Positions 12,843 through 25,700 of a DNA stretch of 64,000 bases are shown here, one piece after another. How positions within the stretch are numbered: position 1 is the first letter of the stretch; every line of letters starts with the position of its first letter. The notes beneath the pieces are model-generated. The model was not told the origin of the DNA and ran no database searches. It worked only from the letters and a program-made list of their open reading frames with translations. Both the position numbers and the translations under genes were made by a program. Source of the stretch: Xestospongia bergquistia (taxonomy: Eukaryota > Porifera > Demospongiae > Haplosclerida > Petrosiidae); assembly GCA_963965975.1 (NCBI GenBank), contig OZ014413.1, forward strand, positions 5,156,001 to 5,220,000, in the 5' to 3' direction.

Positions 12843-14057
12843 GCTTATCATATAAACTATAAGGCTCTAACACAACAGAGCATCAAGCTTCTTTGGAACT
12901 CCTCTAAGACATTAATTATTTCTGTGTTCATAGCATACTCAGAGGTAGACAGTATAACATTTTCATCACTTCAACATCTTTTAGAAGAAAAGTTTGTTCC
13001 GCTACCAAACATTTCAGGTCATTATCTTGATGATGGCATTATTTGTTATTGATAATTATAAGTACATTCATGTACTATTGTAGATCAGGAAATGTTTGCG
13101 TTACAAACGTTTCACGTAAAATTAAACATGTTGAAAAAGATTTTGAACAAAATTGGCGAGTATGAATATTTATTAACCCCTAATATTTTGCCACATGCAA
13201 CACATTGAGCACTATTGAAGAGTATGGATTTTATTATGAAAAAATGCAATGCTGCATTAACACTATGATCACTGATGTGTTCCCAATTTTAACCTGAATA
13301 TCTGAACTGTATAGCCGGAAAGGATAATAACCTCTTTTTGTCTACCAATGTTGTATCAGTTAGTGATTAAGTTGTTTTATTATGTTGACCAAAAAATACA
13401 CTAAAGTAGCTATAGTAAGACCAGAGAAAGACTTTTGTTTTTTTTCCAAATACATAGCTGTCCTTTGTTGATTTCATTATAGTCAATTAATAACTTTTCA
13501 GTTATGAACATAAAATTGTATAAACTTACCATTTATATTACAGACTAAGTTACTGAAGTATATGTTAGTTTGAAGATAATAAAGTATAAAAGCTATTGTG
13601 CAAGATGACTTAAATTTCTAAATGAGATCTTGTGTGTCCAATTTGAAATGTCCACAAAACAACTTCCACTCAATATAAAGCTTGATTATATACCTCATTT
13701 AAACTTGTATAGTAAATCATATAACTGACCAACTAACTTACTCCATATATAACCATATTTTAATTAGTGATGTCTTGTGTTTCTTGATCTGATGAACTTA
13801 TCTCAGAAGTAACATTCACTGGTTATCTGGTTTTTGTTGAGGTAGTTTGTCTTATGATGGGAGACTCTTGTTGGGTAGCTAGTACTCCTCAAGTATATCA
13901 TCACTTTAATCTGATAACATAACTGTACCATATGAGACTATAAAAGTAAACAGATTATCAGACATAATAAGAATTTCTAGTAATTTTTACATTTCATGGG
14001 CTTAATTAATTTATTAATCTTTTCTTTTCCTCCAATGACTATAACATTAATGATATT
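12843..14057. other. No gene recognised
   Basis: AT-rich with many stops in all frames. Around 13541-13575 begins a short string (ACAGACTAAGTTACTGAAG) that recurs near 19160, where it lies directly beside the sequence matching 14058. The 13575-14057 segment is therefore either an insertion in this copy or a deletion in the other. Confidence 0.4.
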
Positions 14058-15380
14058 ATCTATTCTTGCAGCATCTCAATCTCTTCTTGTTTACCAATAT
14101 GGTATTAGTAACTATAGAACATAACTATATATGGTATATACAACTAACAGTAATATGCCTAGCCTTTTTACAATGTCATGTTGAGATGACTATCTCTAAG
14201 GTCTTTGCCTTCTTCTGGTTAGAATCAATCTCCAATTTCCTTCTCATTTAAGTTTGTGCAATGAGACTACTTCATTGCTGGTATCTGCAAGCAAAAGTGA
14301 ATTTTTTTAATAAATGATAAAATTAAATTCGACTTATGACTCTAATACACTCATTTTATTCACTATGCTTTGCATTGACCCCATTTCTATATCATTTCGA
14401 AGTAATACTTCCATCATAATTATGAACATGTATATTGATGTAGTATAGCAAGTATATATATATATATATATATATATATTACAATTGGAATATTATATAC
14501 TTGAAGGGAGATGGACTGCTCTTAGAATAGTAATTAAAAATTGGAAATTTATGAAAGTGATAAGAAATAAAAAAATATTACAAGAAATCATGCTGTTGTT
14601 GTGTTAATTTTTTGTATTAAAAAAATTTAGTGAAGAAATACCAATTGAATTCAGAAAATTTATAGTCAGATATTTTCCAAATTTCCCATATGAACAATTC
14701 ATTGTTAATTCTCACCAATGATACCCACCATATGATGTATCCTAATATATACTAAATGCATTTATTTTTTTCGACTGCACAGGCTAACTTATCTGACTAT
14801 AACATTGCTTTAGAAGCTTCTAAAATAATTCTGTAGGGATTAGTAACTTATGTGTACATCACACCTTAATCAAAGACATCTTTTAACTTCAGAAGTTCAC
14901 TATTATAATGTAACTTCTCTTTGAATATAAAAGTTTCTCTTCAAGAACTCCACCTCATCCACCAGATCTCTAACTCCTACATATATTAACACACAAATTA
15001 CTGACTAGTACAGTACTCATGTCCTACCTTATCTTTGCTATATTCATCCCAACAATGTGGAACGCAGTAGTTAGTTTGCTTACTGCTATGTTATTAATAT
15101 GTGAAGATTTTTCTTTTTTTCATCAATAGAATATTATTTGTAGTTTTTGGATCATAACAATTCACAATAGTGGAGTTGTCTTCTGTAATGTTTTTAACTA
15201 AAACTCTCTTACCCATCTTTCCAAATGTCTTCTCAACAGTTCTTATATCTGTTTCACATTCTAGGACAAATTTAATGCTTTTACATTTTGAGAAACAAAC
15301 ACAGACATATCATAAAATTCTCCTTTTCATAAACACTGAGTTTGACTTCTTCATAGTTTGTATTAAATTCAGATCTTAGC
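14058..15380 (-). pseudogene. Diverged duplicate of the 19195-20400 gene segment
   Basis: Blocks 14058-14310, 14690-15010 and 15050-15380 align by eye with 19195-19440, 19590-19910 and 19945-20310 in the same order and orientation. On the minus strand the best open frame (about 15290-15090) reads KCKSIKFVLECETDIRTVEK, then GKRVLVKNITEDNSTIVNC. Its relative at about 20040-20110 reads KRVLVKDITHNSTIVNC. The exon corresponding to 19297-19421 has lost its frame here (stops at about 14180-14230). I do not recognise the protein. An (AT) microsatellite at 14453-14479 has inserted or expanded between blocks. Confidence 0.5.
14453..14479. repeat. (TA)n microsatellite
   Basis: About 13 uninterrupted TA units between two blocks of the 14-15.4 kb duplicate; absent from the corresponding place in the 19.2-20.4 kb copy. 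Confidence 0.85.
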
Positions 15381-16254
15381 TAGTGATGTGAACTTTAGCT
15401 TCTACAATATTGTTATAATTGATAATGGTCTCTAAGTAGCCAATAATATTAACTAGTCTACAGTATATTTCTCTTCAACTGGTTCCATGACATCATCAAG
15501 TGATTTAGCAATAGACAATTGAGGTTTTAGCTCTTGAATGCATCTTCTTTTTTGAGCTTTTCCAGTGGAAAAGGCACTTCCAATGAAGAAGCCTCAAACG
15601 TCAAGCACTTATGGTGAATTTCAAGGAGACAATGTCATGACAGCATATTTTGTAAGAGGTGCTAAAGTATCAATCATTGTTTGAAGTTTGCTGTTATTTC
15701 TTAAAAATGTCTCAATAAATAAGAACAGATAGAGCTTTTCTACACAAATTGTAGTAACAAGACATTACATCTATATTTACTTCATTTACTATTAATAGCA
15801 CAATCTTTAAGTGTGTCTTTGCTACATACACTGTTTCTTCTAATTGCAGTAATTAGCTACTATCAACATACTGTCTTATCTGGTTGTAATACATAAGACA
15901 CTATTGAAAATATTAAACTTGTTTTATTCTTAGATAATGTTTAGAAAGTGCTTTCAATGGACTATCAACTAGCAACCTCCTGATTGTTTTATTTCATCAT
16001 ATGTCTCTTTAGAGATAACTCCCTCTGTATATAATGTATCAACTCTTTACCTAGAAAGAACAAGCTTTGATAATGTTCAGAATGTTCATAAGTATTTCAC
16101 TGGTAAAATAAGAACTGAGTAAAGACATCAACGAAAAAAGGACATTTGAATGTACTGGAATATTCCCTGTCACATTCTTCTAAGGACTTGCTATAGTTTT
16201 TAGCAATTTTTTCTGACCAATGGCTTATGTCCTCAATGTAGCAGTGGGATTAGC
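15381..16254. other. No gene recognised
   Basis: AT-rich sequence without coding similarity that I can support on either strand. Confidence 0.4.
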
Positions 16255-16490
16255 AAGTATAGCCAAATGTGACATTTGGAGTTATATGTACATCTATTAT
16301 TTTATGTGAATGATACCTGAATGATGAGTTCACAATCACTACATTGTTTGCTTCAAATATTCGAATTGGAAGTGGGCAATGATCAAAGTAAACATTTTCA
16401 AAACTGATAAAGTCAGATCTATTGAAATACAAGGACTGAAAGTTACCAGTTTTAGTGTGAAATTGTTCAGCGTCAAACTGGGGGGTTCAT
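16255..16490 (-). pseudogene. Isolated beta-helix protein exon
   Basis: The minus strand reads SDFISFENVYFDHCPLPIRI, then ANNVVIVNSSFR, followed directly by a GTATCA donor-like site. The alternation of short strands with N and S/C turns is typical of right-handed parallel beta-helix proteins, which are numerous and uncharacterised in sponges. No signal peptide or neighbouring exon was found with confidence, so it may be a stranded exon. Confidence 0.4.
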
Positions 16491-17997
16491 GTCATGCTAT
16501 TCTTTTTATTGTGGTTTGAGTAATATCAATATAATTAATTGCATATATTACTGATAATCTGAAATTGTTCACTGTTAAACAAAAAATTGCAACAAAATAC
16601 TTCAAAATGATTTTTCTAATGTTAATATAACACTCCTACTGAGCACTCGTTTACACAAACTAGAGCTATTCACATTGTACAAGCTTAAGTTATGATACAT
16701 TACATAGTGCTAGCATTTTTTTAAAAAAATATTATTTCTGTCTTGTATGTACCTCTACAACAGTACTATGTGTTCAATGCTCAATGATTTTTTTTATTTT
16801 ATTGAGCACTAACATGTATGCTTACTATTATGACACTACCTTATATCCCATAGTGCTAATATCATGAATTTATTAATAACTAACAAGAATATGGATTGAT
16901 TTTACACTATTATTTGATATCTTATCATTATTACAAGCCCTAAATATGAACATGTTACAAATATAACATGGTAGGCAATCTTTTTCTTTTTATCATCTGC
17001 TGAATCCTTAACTGATGACTCAACTCTGATATAAATGAAGGCTCTATATGAGTAGTTATAATGTTTGTATTAATGCTATAGGTTGAGTATAAATGGTGTA
17101 GGGTCTTGTTCAATATATTTTGCGTGAGCTTCCTCTGTTCCTTGATCAATCAATGGTTTATGAGCCTTTGGTATGAATACTAGATTTGCTATAACATTGT
17201 CATATAATGATATTATAATAAACTTAAAATTATGTAATGATTGTCACAATTACCTGATAAAGTAGTGATATTGTGATTGTGCGTGTGATTTGATTTAAAT
17301 GAATATAGCTCAATGCCAATAACACAATGGATGTTGGGTGCACAACTAAGTTTGTCCAGAGTGTACTGGTAAGTGAAGATCACTTCACAAGACAATGAAC
17401 TTTCTAAGTTCATAACACAGCATTTGTTCACTTCAGAAATAAATTAGCCCTTTGTGAGAATGCTATTACATCTTTCAGACTCCAATCAATTGGTCATTTA
17501 ACCTCATCCCTTTAGACTACATCGTCCATTAGGATTGTCGAAGAGACATTATGTTGTAGCAGCTGTTTATTTTCATATTCTATCAGATCATGTGAAATCA
17601 CTTAATTTACTACATTGTCTAGATTTTCCAAACTATTATTGAGGCCAGACAAGTGTAATAGATATGCAGAAAGGAACCACTCAAAACACTCAAATGTTTG
17701 CACAATTTTGAGGCATTTATTGCGCTGATTTTTTTAAACCCAAAATAAACGCAGGCATAGTTAAAGTAACAATATATTAACAAAAAACATTGGCTATTAC
17801 ATGAAACTAATTTTGCAAAAAAATGACTGACTGTTTCCACACACAAATACAATATACAATTCGATCTTCAACATGCCCTACCTGATATGATTCACTAAAA
17901 GATGACATAAAAAATGACAAAAGATGACATAAAAAATGACAAAAAATAAAGAAATACAGTTAATGTCTTCGAAACACCTGTTGCAACAAATATATAC
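16491..17997. other. No gene recognised; short tandem repeat near the right end
   Basis: Several minus-strand open stretches of 60-77 codons (for example 17213-17431 and 17619-17852) show no motif. A 21-22 base unit (AAAAGATGACATAAAAAATGAC type) is repeated about twice at 17902-17945, just outside the last recognised exon of the membrane-protein locus. Confidence 0.4.
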
Positions 17998-20340
17998 CTT
18001 CTTCAGGTTTAAGTTTCTGAAGAAATCTTAATAAAATCACAATAAGGATACCAATACCTATTCCTATAACATTATCTGTAACATAGAGTTTTAATAACAA
18101 ATTAGCAATAAACATAGCTATATACCTTTAATAAATTTCAGAAAATTGTCCAATTGTGTTAGTATTATTGTATCTGTTAAAGCGTGACTGAATTATATTA
18201 AACAATTTTTAATAACATACCACCAAAAATGCTGGATATACTTTACCATCATGAGAGTTACGAAATTTTATGAATGACTTGTGAGTATCACAGTTACTTT
18301 TTTTATATTGCATCGTAATATCAGTTGAAACAAGTTGATGTTTTATAGTCATCTAAAAATTATTGCAGATGTAAGTACATATAGTGCAAACTATAAAATA
18401 GCATTTACTGAGTTATTATATGTACTTCCTGTGATGTTTCAACATTGTATAGACTTTACTATGAAGTATACAGTTCCATTTCCAACCAACTCTTGAGTAT
18501 GTGAGTTATCATTTGCTATCAAGCCCTGACTCTGCAGTTCTTCTTCCAAATCCTAAATAACGGTTTTAAAGTTATAAGCTCAAGTATATATAAGTAGTAG
18601 GAAACCTTGCATATTGTGAATGGGAAAGTAACACACCTAATCAGTAACAGAGGGTCAGCCTCATAACTTTAGTTGTCCATAGAAGGCAATCTAATATATT
18701 TGATTGATGTGATAAAGTGCAATGACTACAATATGACATAAATTGGGCAATAGAAAAGTGATACAGGTTGCTATGTAGTATTTCCTTTTTGCCCTCATCA
18801 CTGAATAGCGTGTGACTCTACCATGTATGTTTGTAATAACTGCATCATGTTTAAGAGTAATGGACACTGGATTTGGACCCTTTCATTAGCTTTTATTTGA
18901 TATGTTGGAGAAATCAGTTTATATCCTTTAGGAATTTCAAATTGAAAGTAATGAATGATCTATTGAAACTAATACATCAACATGATGTTCGTTTGGAAAG
19001 CAATCAGCAAATATATTCATTGTAAAACTGGACTCTACCCATTGAATATAGTCTAAAGTTCCTCCAATGACTGTTTTACGAATATGTAGTCTATCTGTAT
19101 GATATATAAATAACAATAACTACAATGTAGTCTACCAACATCAAGTACTTATTATATTACAGACTAAGTTACTAAAGTGCATGTTAGTTATATTATCTGT
19201 TCTTGCAGCATCTCAATCTCTTCTTGTCCGCTGATATGGTATTAGTAACTATAGAACATAACTATATATGGTATGTATAACTAACAGTAATATGCCTAGC
19301 CTTTTTCGATGTCTGGTTAAGATGAATATCTCTAAGGTCTTTGCCTTATTCATGATAGAGTCAATCTTTAATTTTCTTCTTGATGAAGTCTGTCCAATGA
19401 AGACTAATTCATTGCCATTATCTGCACACAAAAGTGAATTTTTTGAATAAAGAATAAATTACAATTGACTTATGACTCTAAATACATTCATTTCATTCAA
19501 TGTGTCATAAAATTAAAATCAGAAAATTTATGAAAGTGCTATAAAGAAATAACTGTAGTCATGACAACTAGCAAAATTTGCCAAATGAACAATTATTTGT
19601 TAACCCTTACCAATGATACCCACCATATGATGTATCATAATATATACTAAATGCACTTTCCTTTTTTTGACCAGACGGGCTAACTTATCTAACTGTAAAA
19701 CTGGTTTAAAAGTGTCTAAATAATTATATAAGGATTACTAACTTATGTGTACATGACACCTTGTTAAAGACATTTTTTGGCCTTACAAGTTTACTCTTAT
19801 GATGTAACTCCTCTTTGGATGAAAAAGTCTTCTCTTCGAGAACCCTCACCTCGTCCACCAGATCTGTAACTTTTACATATATTAACACACAAATTACTGA
19901 GTAGTACAGTACTCATTTCCTACCTCATTGCCGCTATGTTAATCCCATATAGTGTGGAAGGCAGTAGTTAGTTAGTTTGTTTACTGCTATGTTGTTAATA
20001 CATGAAGATTTCTCTTTTTTCAACAATGGAATAACCTTGCATTTTTTGGATCACAACAGTTCACAATGGTGGAGTTGTGAGTGATGTCTTTAACTAACAC
20101 CCTCTTTGCCATCTTTTCAAATCCCCTACACAACAGGTGTTTTGTCAAATTTAATGGTTTTACATTGAGAAAGAGAGACAGACATCATAAAATTCTGATG
20201 TTTTGTCAAATTTAATGGTTTTACATTGAGAAAGAGAGACAGACATCATAAAATTCTGCTTTTCGAAAACACTGAGTTTGATTTCTTCATAGTTTGTATT
20301 AAAATTTAATATATATCTCACATTGTTAGTAATGAACATC
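17998..20340 (-). CDS. Probable multi-exon membrane protein with ZU5-like segment, unrecognised family
   Basis: Several coding-like segments run down the minus strand with GT..AG borders. From the 5' side: FNTNYEEIKLSVFEKQNFMM (about 20330-20270); MAKRVLVKDITHNSTIVNC (20110-20040); VKVTDLVDEVRVLEEKTFSS (19880-19760, possibly coiled coil); DNGNELVFIGQTSSRRKLKI (19421-19297); a ZU5-like segment (19094-18790) with FEIPKGYKLISPTYQIKAN and, one frame on, PVSITLKHDAVI; 18552-18460 (31 codons); 18352-18221 (44 codons); TIILTQLDNFLKFIK (about 18180-18130); and a transmembrane exon 18075-17998 with NVIGIGIGILIVILLRF. Phases fit for some junctions only, and two segments need a frame change, so the gene may be decaying. 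ZU5 modules occur in receptors and scaffolds such as UNC5, ankyrin and PIDD; the domain order here is unfamiliar to me. The span is a locus, not a finished CDS. Confidence 0.4.
20138..20259. repeat. 61-bp perfect tandem duplication
   Basis: A 61-base unit beginning TGTTTTGTCAAATTTAATGG occurs at 20138-20198 and again at 20199-20259 without a visible mismatch. The paralogous segment near 15250-15330 has a single unit, so the duplication is recent. It falls in a coding-like stretch of the minus-strand locus; 61 is not a multiple of three, so it shifts the frame. Confidence 0.85.
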
Positions 20341-20571
20341 ATAAAAGGTGTTCTCACAAGTGTCAAAATAAACACCTTAAAGTATTACAAGAGATACTGT
20401 CAAAGTGTTACTGAAACACTATAATTTGTTTGAGAGAAATAATATAACTTAATATATATTAATGCAATCTTTATCAATATTACTGATGCATGAAGTACAA
20501 TAGAGTTTAAAGAGTTCACATAATAGTCGAGAGAAATGTAGTTAGGGCAGTATGAATTTCATGTTCATCTT

Positions 20572-20960
20572 TTAAATTACAAACAGCATGCTGTACCAAT
20601 ACCAATAATGTTGTCTTGGATACGCTATGTCAAATACAAAGTAGCTTGCCAGTAAACAGCCAAGACATTCACCGAAACAACTTGTGGTTACTAGACATGT
20701 CCTTTCTACACCTACAACAAACTCCTTTTTAGATGCACCATAAATTAGGACGATGTAAGGCTCAACCTTTCTTTCTCTTCAATAAACACATCTATATCTA
20801 TAGTATTCTGTAGAGAGAAAGAGAATTCACATTAACGTTTTGAAATAAATTGTATGTTAACTTACATCAGCAGTAATTATGATGCTTTTCTTATCTTTCT
20901 GAGATCTTGCATACAACTTTTTTCAAGCAAATACACACACTGAATTCCATGATCATCTGT
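20572..20960 (-). pseudogene. C-terminal fragment of a SAMD3-like protein
   Basis: The open minus frame 20778-20575 reads VEPYIVLIYGASKKEFVVGV, then CLLASYFVFDIAYP and a stop at 20572-20574. This conserved tail (…ASFYVFNIAYP…) is, from memory, the C-terminus of the SAM-domain genes often called SAMD3-like in cnidarian, sponge and fish genomes. An upstream exon at about 20955-20865 gives SQKDKKSIIITAD before a GTAAGT donor, and NTIDIDVFIEEKER follows at about 20820. The SAM domain itself is missing. To the right, on the opposite strand, lies a C2H2-family fragment (21040-21590), the same head-to-head order as at 58-64 kb. Confidence 0.45.
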
Positions 20961-21039
20961 GAAAGTGTAAGTAGGCCGAGTAGTAAAACAGCAACATAGA
21001 AATAGCTAACTATATACACAAACCTGTCAAGTCATCTGG

Positions 21040-21590
21040 TTTTTAAATTGTTTGTGGAAATAATGGCTGTACAAGATCATTTATGCTTATGAAAACGTAC
21101 AGAAACAACCTTTATGGAGACCACATGATCAACTTCAATCCAGACAGCATTGTGTATCAACCTTCTCCGTTAGTAGATAGCTATTCAAAAGTGCCAACAA
21201 ACGTTCAGGACATCATTATTTCTGTGCCCAATGACTTACTTGATCAAGACATTGATAATAGTGAATCCGACTGTATATAATTTTTCCTCTCATACAAGCT
21301 TGCAGGTATGCTGTATCAATCAAAGTTATAATTCATTGATGTATAAATTTATAATCATTTTATAGACAGTTGAGACAGCAGTAAAGGACTCTGCAGCTTC
21401 ATGGATATTGAAAACAAAGGAATGTCTTAAGCTGCCACAATCTACCCTTGAAACAATTATAGAAGATGTAACATTGCTTTCCAATTTATACATGACAATA
21501 ATTATGCATCAGTATGCTCTTGCCAAACTTGAGGAATCATCCAGTCTTAACCAAGACCAACTGAGTTGCTTATCGGAAGTATGATTGCAA
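21040..21590 (+). pseudogene. N-terminal fragment of the C2H2-zinc-finger, transposase-like family
   Basis: The first segment (21083-21280) reads FMLMKTYRNNLYGDHMINF, resembling the last finger region, then an acidic tail. After an AG acceptor near 21368 comes ASWILKTKECLKLPQSTLET and IIEDVTLLSNLY, ending near 21580 at a GTATGA donor-like site. The second exon matches the pattern of exon 2 of the gene at 58-63.5 kb (ALFILKTAEVHKLTLTSVNE). The remaining exons are not seen downstream, so this is a truncated relic. Confidence 0.45.
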
Positions 21591-21782
21591 TAACATTTAT
21601 TTCTCATAAAGTCATTTGTAATGTAGATAGATTGATGTAATTCATATGTACATAACTAACCTTTGTAAACAACAAGGAAGATATGCATACAAAAGACAAT
21701 CAGCAAATACTTCACAAGAGAGATTTACATTGATATAAACATCTTCCAAACTGCTTGATACTTGTAGTCATTTTGAGCATGC

Positions 21783-21797
21783 ATGTAAAGGGTTAAC
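21783..21797. mobile_element. Solitary piggyBac-like terminus
   Basis: GCATGTAAAGGGTTAA matches the right end of the 12.2-12.8 kb element (GGCATGTAAAGGGTTAA). No left end with TTAA and CCCTTTAC was found within a plausible distance, so this may be a truncated relative or a chance match. Confidence 0.3.
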
Positions 21798-24221
21798 TCT
21801 TTCGCCATTTTTATTGCTGGTACTCTGAATATTTAACACCTACAAAGACAGGGACCCAATTTGAATCTGGTATTGCAATTCAAAGTGGTCTTTTCATCAA
21901 TTAATGAGTAAATTAAACATAAGTGTAATTTATAACAGATTGCCTGTTATCATTAATATGGCAGCACAGAAGGAGTCCATCCAATCTATTGTCCTCTCAT
22001 GAGGTTCATAGATTAATTCACATCATTCAGAGTATATAGCCTCATTTGACATGTATGCTCCTTAAATTAATATTGAAAAATGGAAGAACACTAAAGGATG
22101 GTTTATATGTGTTGTTGTAGAATTCTTTATTGAATAACGTTATATAAAAATGTAACAACACATATCTTAATATATTATCTTCAGTTGTCATTTTTATTGT
22201 AAACATAATGGCCCTGTTACATTTGTGTGCTAAATACCATGTTTATTCATCTGTTACAACATGATAAACACAAGCTAAATGAGGACTAAAGATATCATAT
22301 GCATGTGTTGATTCATCTTGAATAATTTCTTGTAATACACTTAATTATTAATAATTGCCTCCAATATTTTTATACTTGTATGACAATATCTCCCTCTTGT
22401 GATAGAATAACTAAGGCTACAAAAGGAGCTACATCTTGTGTTAGATTTTTAAGAATTTCTTTACAAAAAAGTTTAATTAAATCAAAATATGAAGATTATA
22501 TTGGATCTTAGTATTAGGCTGCACTGTATTTGTATCAATATAACCATAAAAACATTTGCTAATTTGAAAATCAAAATGTTGCTTCGATTGAAATATTTTT
22601 GTTTCAACAAGACTGTTGAGCTCAAATCTAATGATAGACATATTTAGAATAACTGAGAGTGAATTTACAGTGAATTAACCATTTTGACATAATTTTTATT
22701 CTTTTGACAGATTTTTATCTGCTTTGAATGGAAAGCTTTGTAGACAAAAAGGTAAAATGATACAAAAAAGGGTGAAACTGCAACAGCAGTTAACTGATGC
22801 ACTAAACCTTTTATACAGTAGATGTAATTTTACATCTTAATAATAGAAATATGTAATACAGTAGTCATATTATTATGGAGTAGATGCTTAATTTTCAATA
22901 TGCTACTTGAGACAGCTGTGTTGAAGCTACCAATGTCTTACATAGAAGTTACATAGTAGAAGCACTTGTGATAAACTGTGCTTGTGCATTTCATAGCTGT
23001 TATTATGTACAATAGAGAGAGTTTGTAACTTTGCACACTGTTCTAGATAGACTCTACCCATTTCCAACATGCCCACACAATTAGGTAAAACATTTGAAGT
23101 CTTTACATAAGGACTCACCATACAAAGAAATAGTGATAAGATAATTACTATTACGTAATAAAAAAATTAAATTCAAAAATAGAAATGGCTGATAGAGCTG
23201 GATACTCTAAAGATGAGGTACTAGTATGATAACGTTTGATAATGATGACTATTGATGGAGCTCTTTGAACCTGACAATAATGATGAACATGAGTTTAATA
23301 CTGATGTTGAGGAATACAAGTAAGATTGTAAAAATACACATACAATTAAAAACCTTGATATTCTCCTAAGTGATGACATTCAAGATGAGCATGACCTCTC
23401 CTGACATCTAATTATTTACCTAACCACTTCACTGTAAAATGTAAAATGCTAAGCATAAAACATCATATGATTATGTTTACTACGTGTAACAGTAATGAAC
23501 TAGAACCTATTTACATTAATAAGTTCTGTGAACATGTCTGTACAACTAATTCCCTAACTTCAAAACCAGAAGCACTTAGAATAACATCATATTGAGAGAG
23601 TGCTTAATTCAAAACCTACAAATTAAGTCTACATCCTACCTGTTAGAAGACTTTTCTACACTTTTGAGGAATCACAATCATTACAGAGATTGTTTTAAGT
23701 AAACAGCCAAAACTAAGCAAAAGAGATGTGAGCATGATTCAATTTCCTTTGAGCAATTTAATTTCATATTAGCATGCCTGTGCCCTTAATTGATTTTGTA
23801 TATAAAGGTTAAAAGTAGATATACAAATAGTACTTTAAGCTGGTTTAAATTTTGAAATTCCAGCAATCATTGTGAGATAGTTTATGGCCATTTTTGTTTG
23901 TCAGGTATTTTTAAAAATTCTCTTTAAAAGGTTTTGCCATGTCTTTATAATACCTATGATAGTTTAGGTTGCTGGTCTTATCAAGAACAGTATAATGATA
24001 TAAAGTATGTTACTATCTGTTGTGTGTCAGTGTATGCAACAATGATTGTAACATGATCTAATTGTATTTTCTTGCATATTCAATAAGGTTTATAAATAAA
24101 TCAGTTACAGTTATTTTAATATTGTCAATGCACTGACAGATCCTAACAGAGGCTACAGGTTTTCTTCTATATCCATCCTCAAATGTTAATGGTTTGAAAT
24201 GAGACTCAACTTCATTTGAAT
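21798..24221. other. No gene recognised
   Basis: AT-rich DNA with short open frames only (for example 22927-23121, minus) and no recognisable motif. It may contain undetectable remains of the family fragment to its left. Confidence 0.4.
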
Positions 24222-24882
24222 TTACCCCTTAACAAGCAATTGACGGACGGATTGCTGCGCAATTTTGCGCAGGCGTGGCTTCCTTTTGAGTGGGTGGCTG
24301 CGCAATTTTGCGCAGCATATGTCAAATTATTATTAAAATCAATTTTTATAAAAGAAAGTGAGATTATGACTTGTAGAAGAGATATATTACCCTAGACCCT
24401 AATTTCCTGTTAAATTATCTTGAAGAAATGCCTAGTGATGATGAATCTGACAACAACTTCGATGTTTACATTACGGATGAAGATGTGGAAGATGAAGAAT
24501 CCAGCTGCACTGCTATCTCCAGCTCCATAAACTCTAAGAACAGAACCAATAACCAACTTACAACAACTAACCTGTCCAAAAAATAATTCATGATGAGCAA
24601 TAGACTTATAAAAACTGTCGCAAATCTAGGTTAAGTACCCGCGAATGAAATTGGTATGACGAAGCTTTTTTATATCTAAAGTTGTTGACACAAGCTTCAA
24701 ACTCTAAGAATATAACCAAAAACTATTATACAACAACTAACCTGTCAAAAGTAGAGCGTACAGCTCTCAACAAGACAGAAAAATGATCAAAGGTGACCTC
24801 GAGTAAAACGCGAATAATCAGTCAATTTGGCCACCCACAGGAAGTTGATCTTAATTAATTTGATTACCCGTGAAAAGGTTAA
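24222..24882 (+). mobile_element. Deletion derivative of a piggyBac-like transposon
   Basis: Left boundary TTAC/TTAA at 24222-24232, right boundary TTAA at 24879-24882, about 650 bases, nearly the same length as the element at 12.2 kb. Near the left end the GC-rich palindrome CTGCGCAATTTTGCGCAG occurs twice (24255-24272 and 24298-24315), again like subterminal binding sites. An acidic ORF (24428-24586) follows. A block near 24530-24580 (AAACTCTAAGAA..CAACAACTAACCTGTC) is repeated at about 24698-24750. Terminal inverted repeats are weak, so the exact ends are uncertain. Confidence 0.5.
24428..24586 (+). CDS. Truncated acidic ORF, probable remnant of a piggyBac transposase N-terminus
   Basis: 52 codons: MPSDDESDNNFDVYITDED then EDEESSC and a Ser/Asn/Thr-rich tail ending at a TAA. 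Acidic, D/E/S-rich N-termini of this sort precede the DDD catalytic domain in piggyBac transposases. No catalytic domain, zinc finger or further frame is present. The ORF sits at the expected place behind the subterminal palindromes. Another origin cannot be excluded because low-complexity acidic stretches are common. Confidence 0.4.
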   Translation: MPSDDESDNNFDVYITDEDVEDEESSCTAISSSINSKNRTNNQLTTTNLSKK

Positions 24883-25700
24883 ATTTCCTTTTTGCAGTCC
24901 TTTTTATTGAGAAAATCTGCTGCTTCCTTTCCACTATAGACTTTGTTAAGATTCCACAATTAAGAGCAAAAATTTCCTCACTTTTATCTTATGGATGTTT
25001 GGTTTTATGATATGATTGAGGTCATTCCACATCTTGCATACTAAAATGGAGATGGGCAACTAGCAGGTCTTTTACTTGATATGATTAAATAAAATAGTGT
25101 TCTTTTACCGAAGATTGTTTGTGTGGGTAATGAGGTTCAAACAATAGCTCCATTATTTGTTGATATAACAGAAGAATTACAATGACTGATGTTGTGTTAT
25201 AATGACAAGTGAGTATGTTGTAAAAACAAATGTTATAGATTGTTAACTAAACCTATGTAATTGCATTTTTTGTGTTTCTTTGTTGTTTGTTTAGCATGCT
25301 GTTATTGTTTAGATGACAAGTTGCCATAATGATTTTTAAAATCTATTTTTTTCAAATTATTTATAGCAGAGAAATTGTAATAATCATCCAAAATTGAAAC
25401 AAAATATGACCATAAATGCAAAAATGGTACCTAACATGCCATTATTGTTTTTCACTACAGACAAAAATGTGTTAGAATTAATAGACAGTTATGGAACATT
25501 ATAGCACTTTTTGGTGAGGAAAACAGTTAACATAATTACTTTACTACAAAGACAAAATGCTGAAAGTAAGCTCAATGAAACAAAATCTTTAGACATACCA
25601 TAATTATGGTAGATGTTGTTTATGAATCTACTGACATTGCAGTACAAGAAAGTTAGTCAATCTATTACCATAGTTGACCATCAATTTCATTGTGATATTT
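24883..25700. other. No gene recognised
   Basis: AT-rich, no supported exons. The family fragment that follows may begin somewhere inside this stretch. Confidence 0.35.
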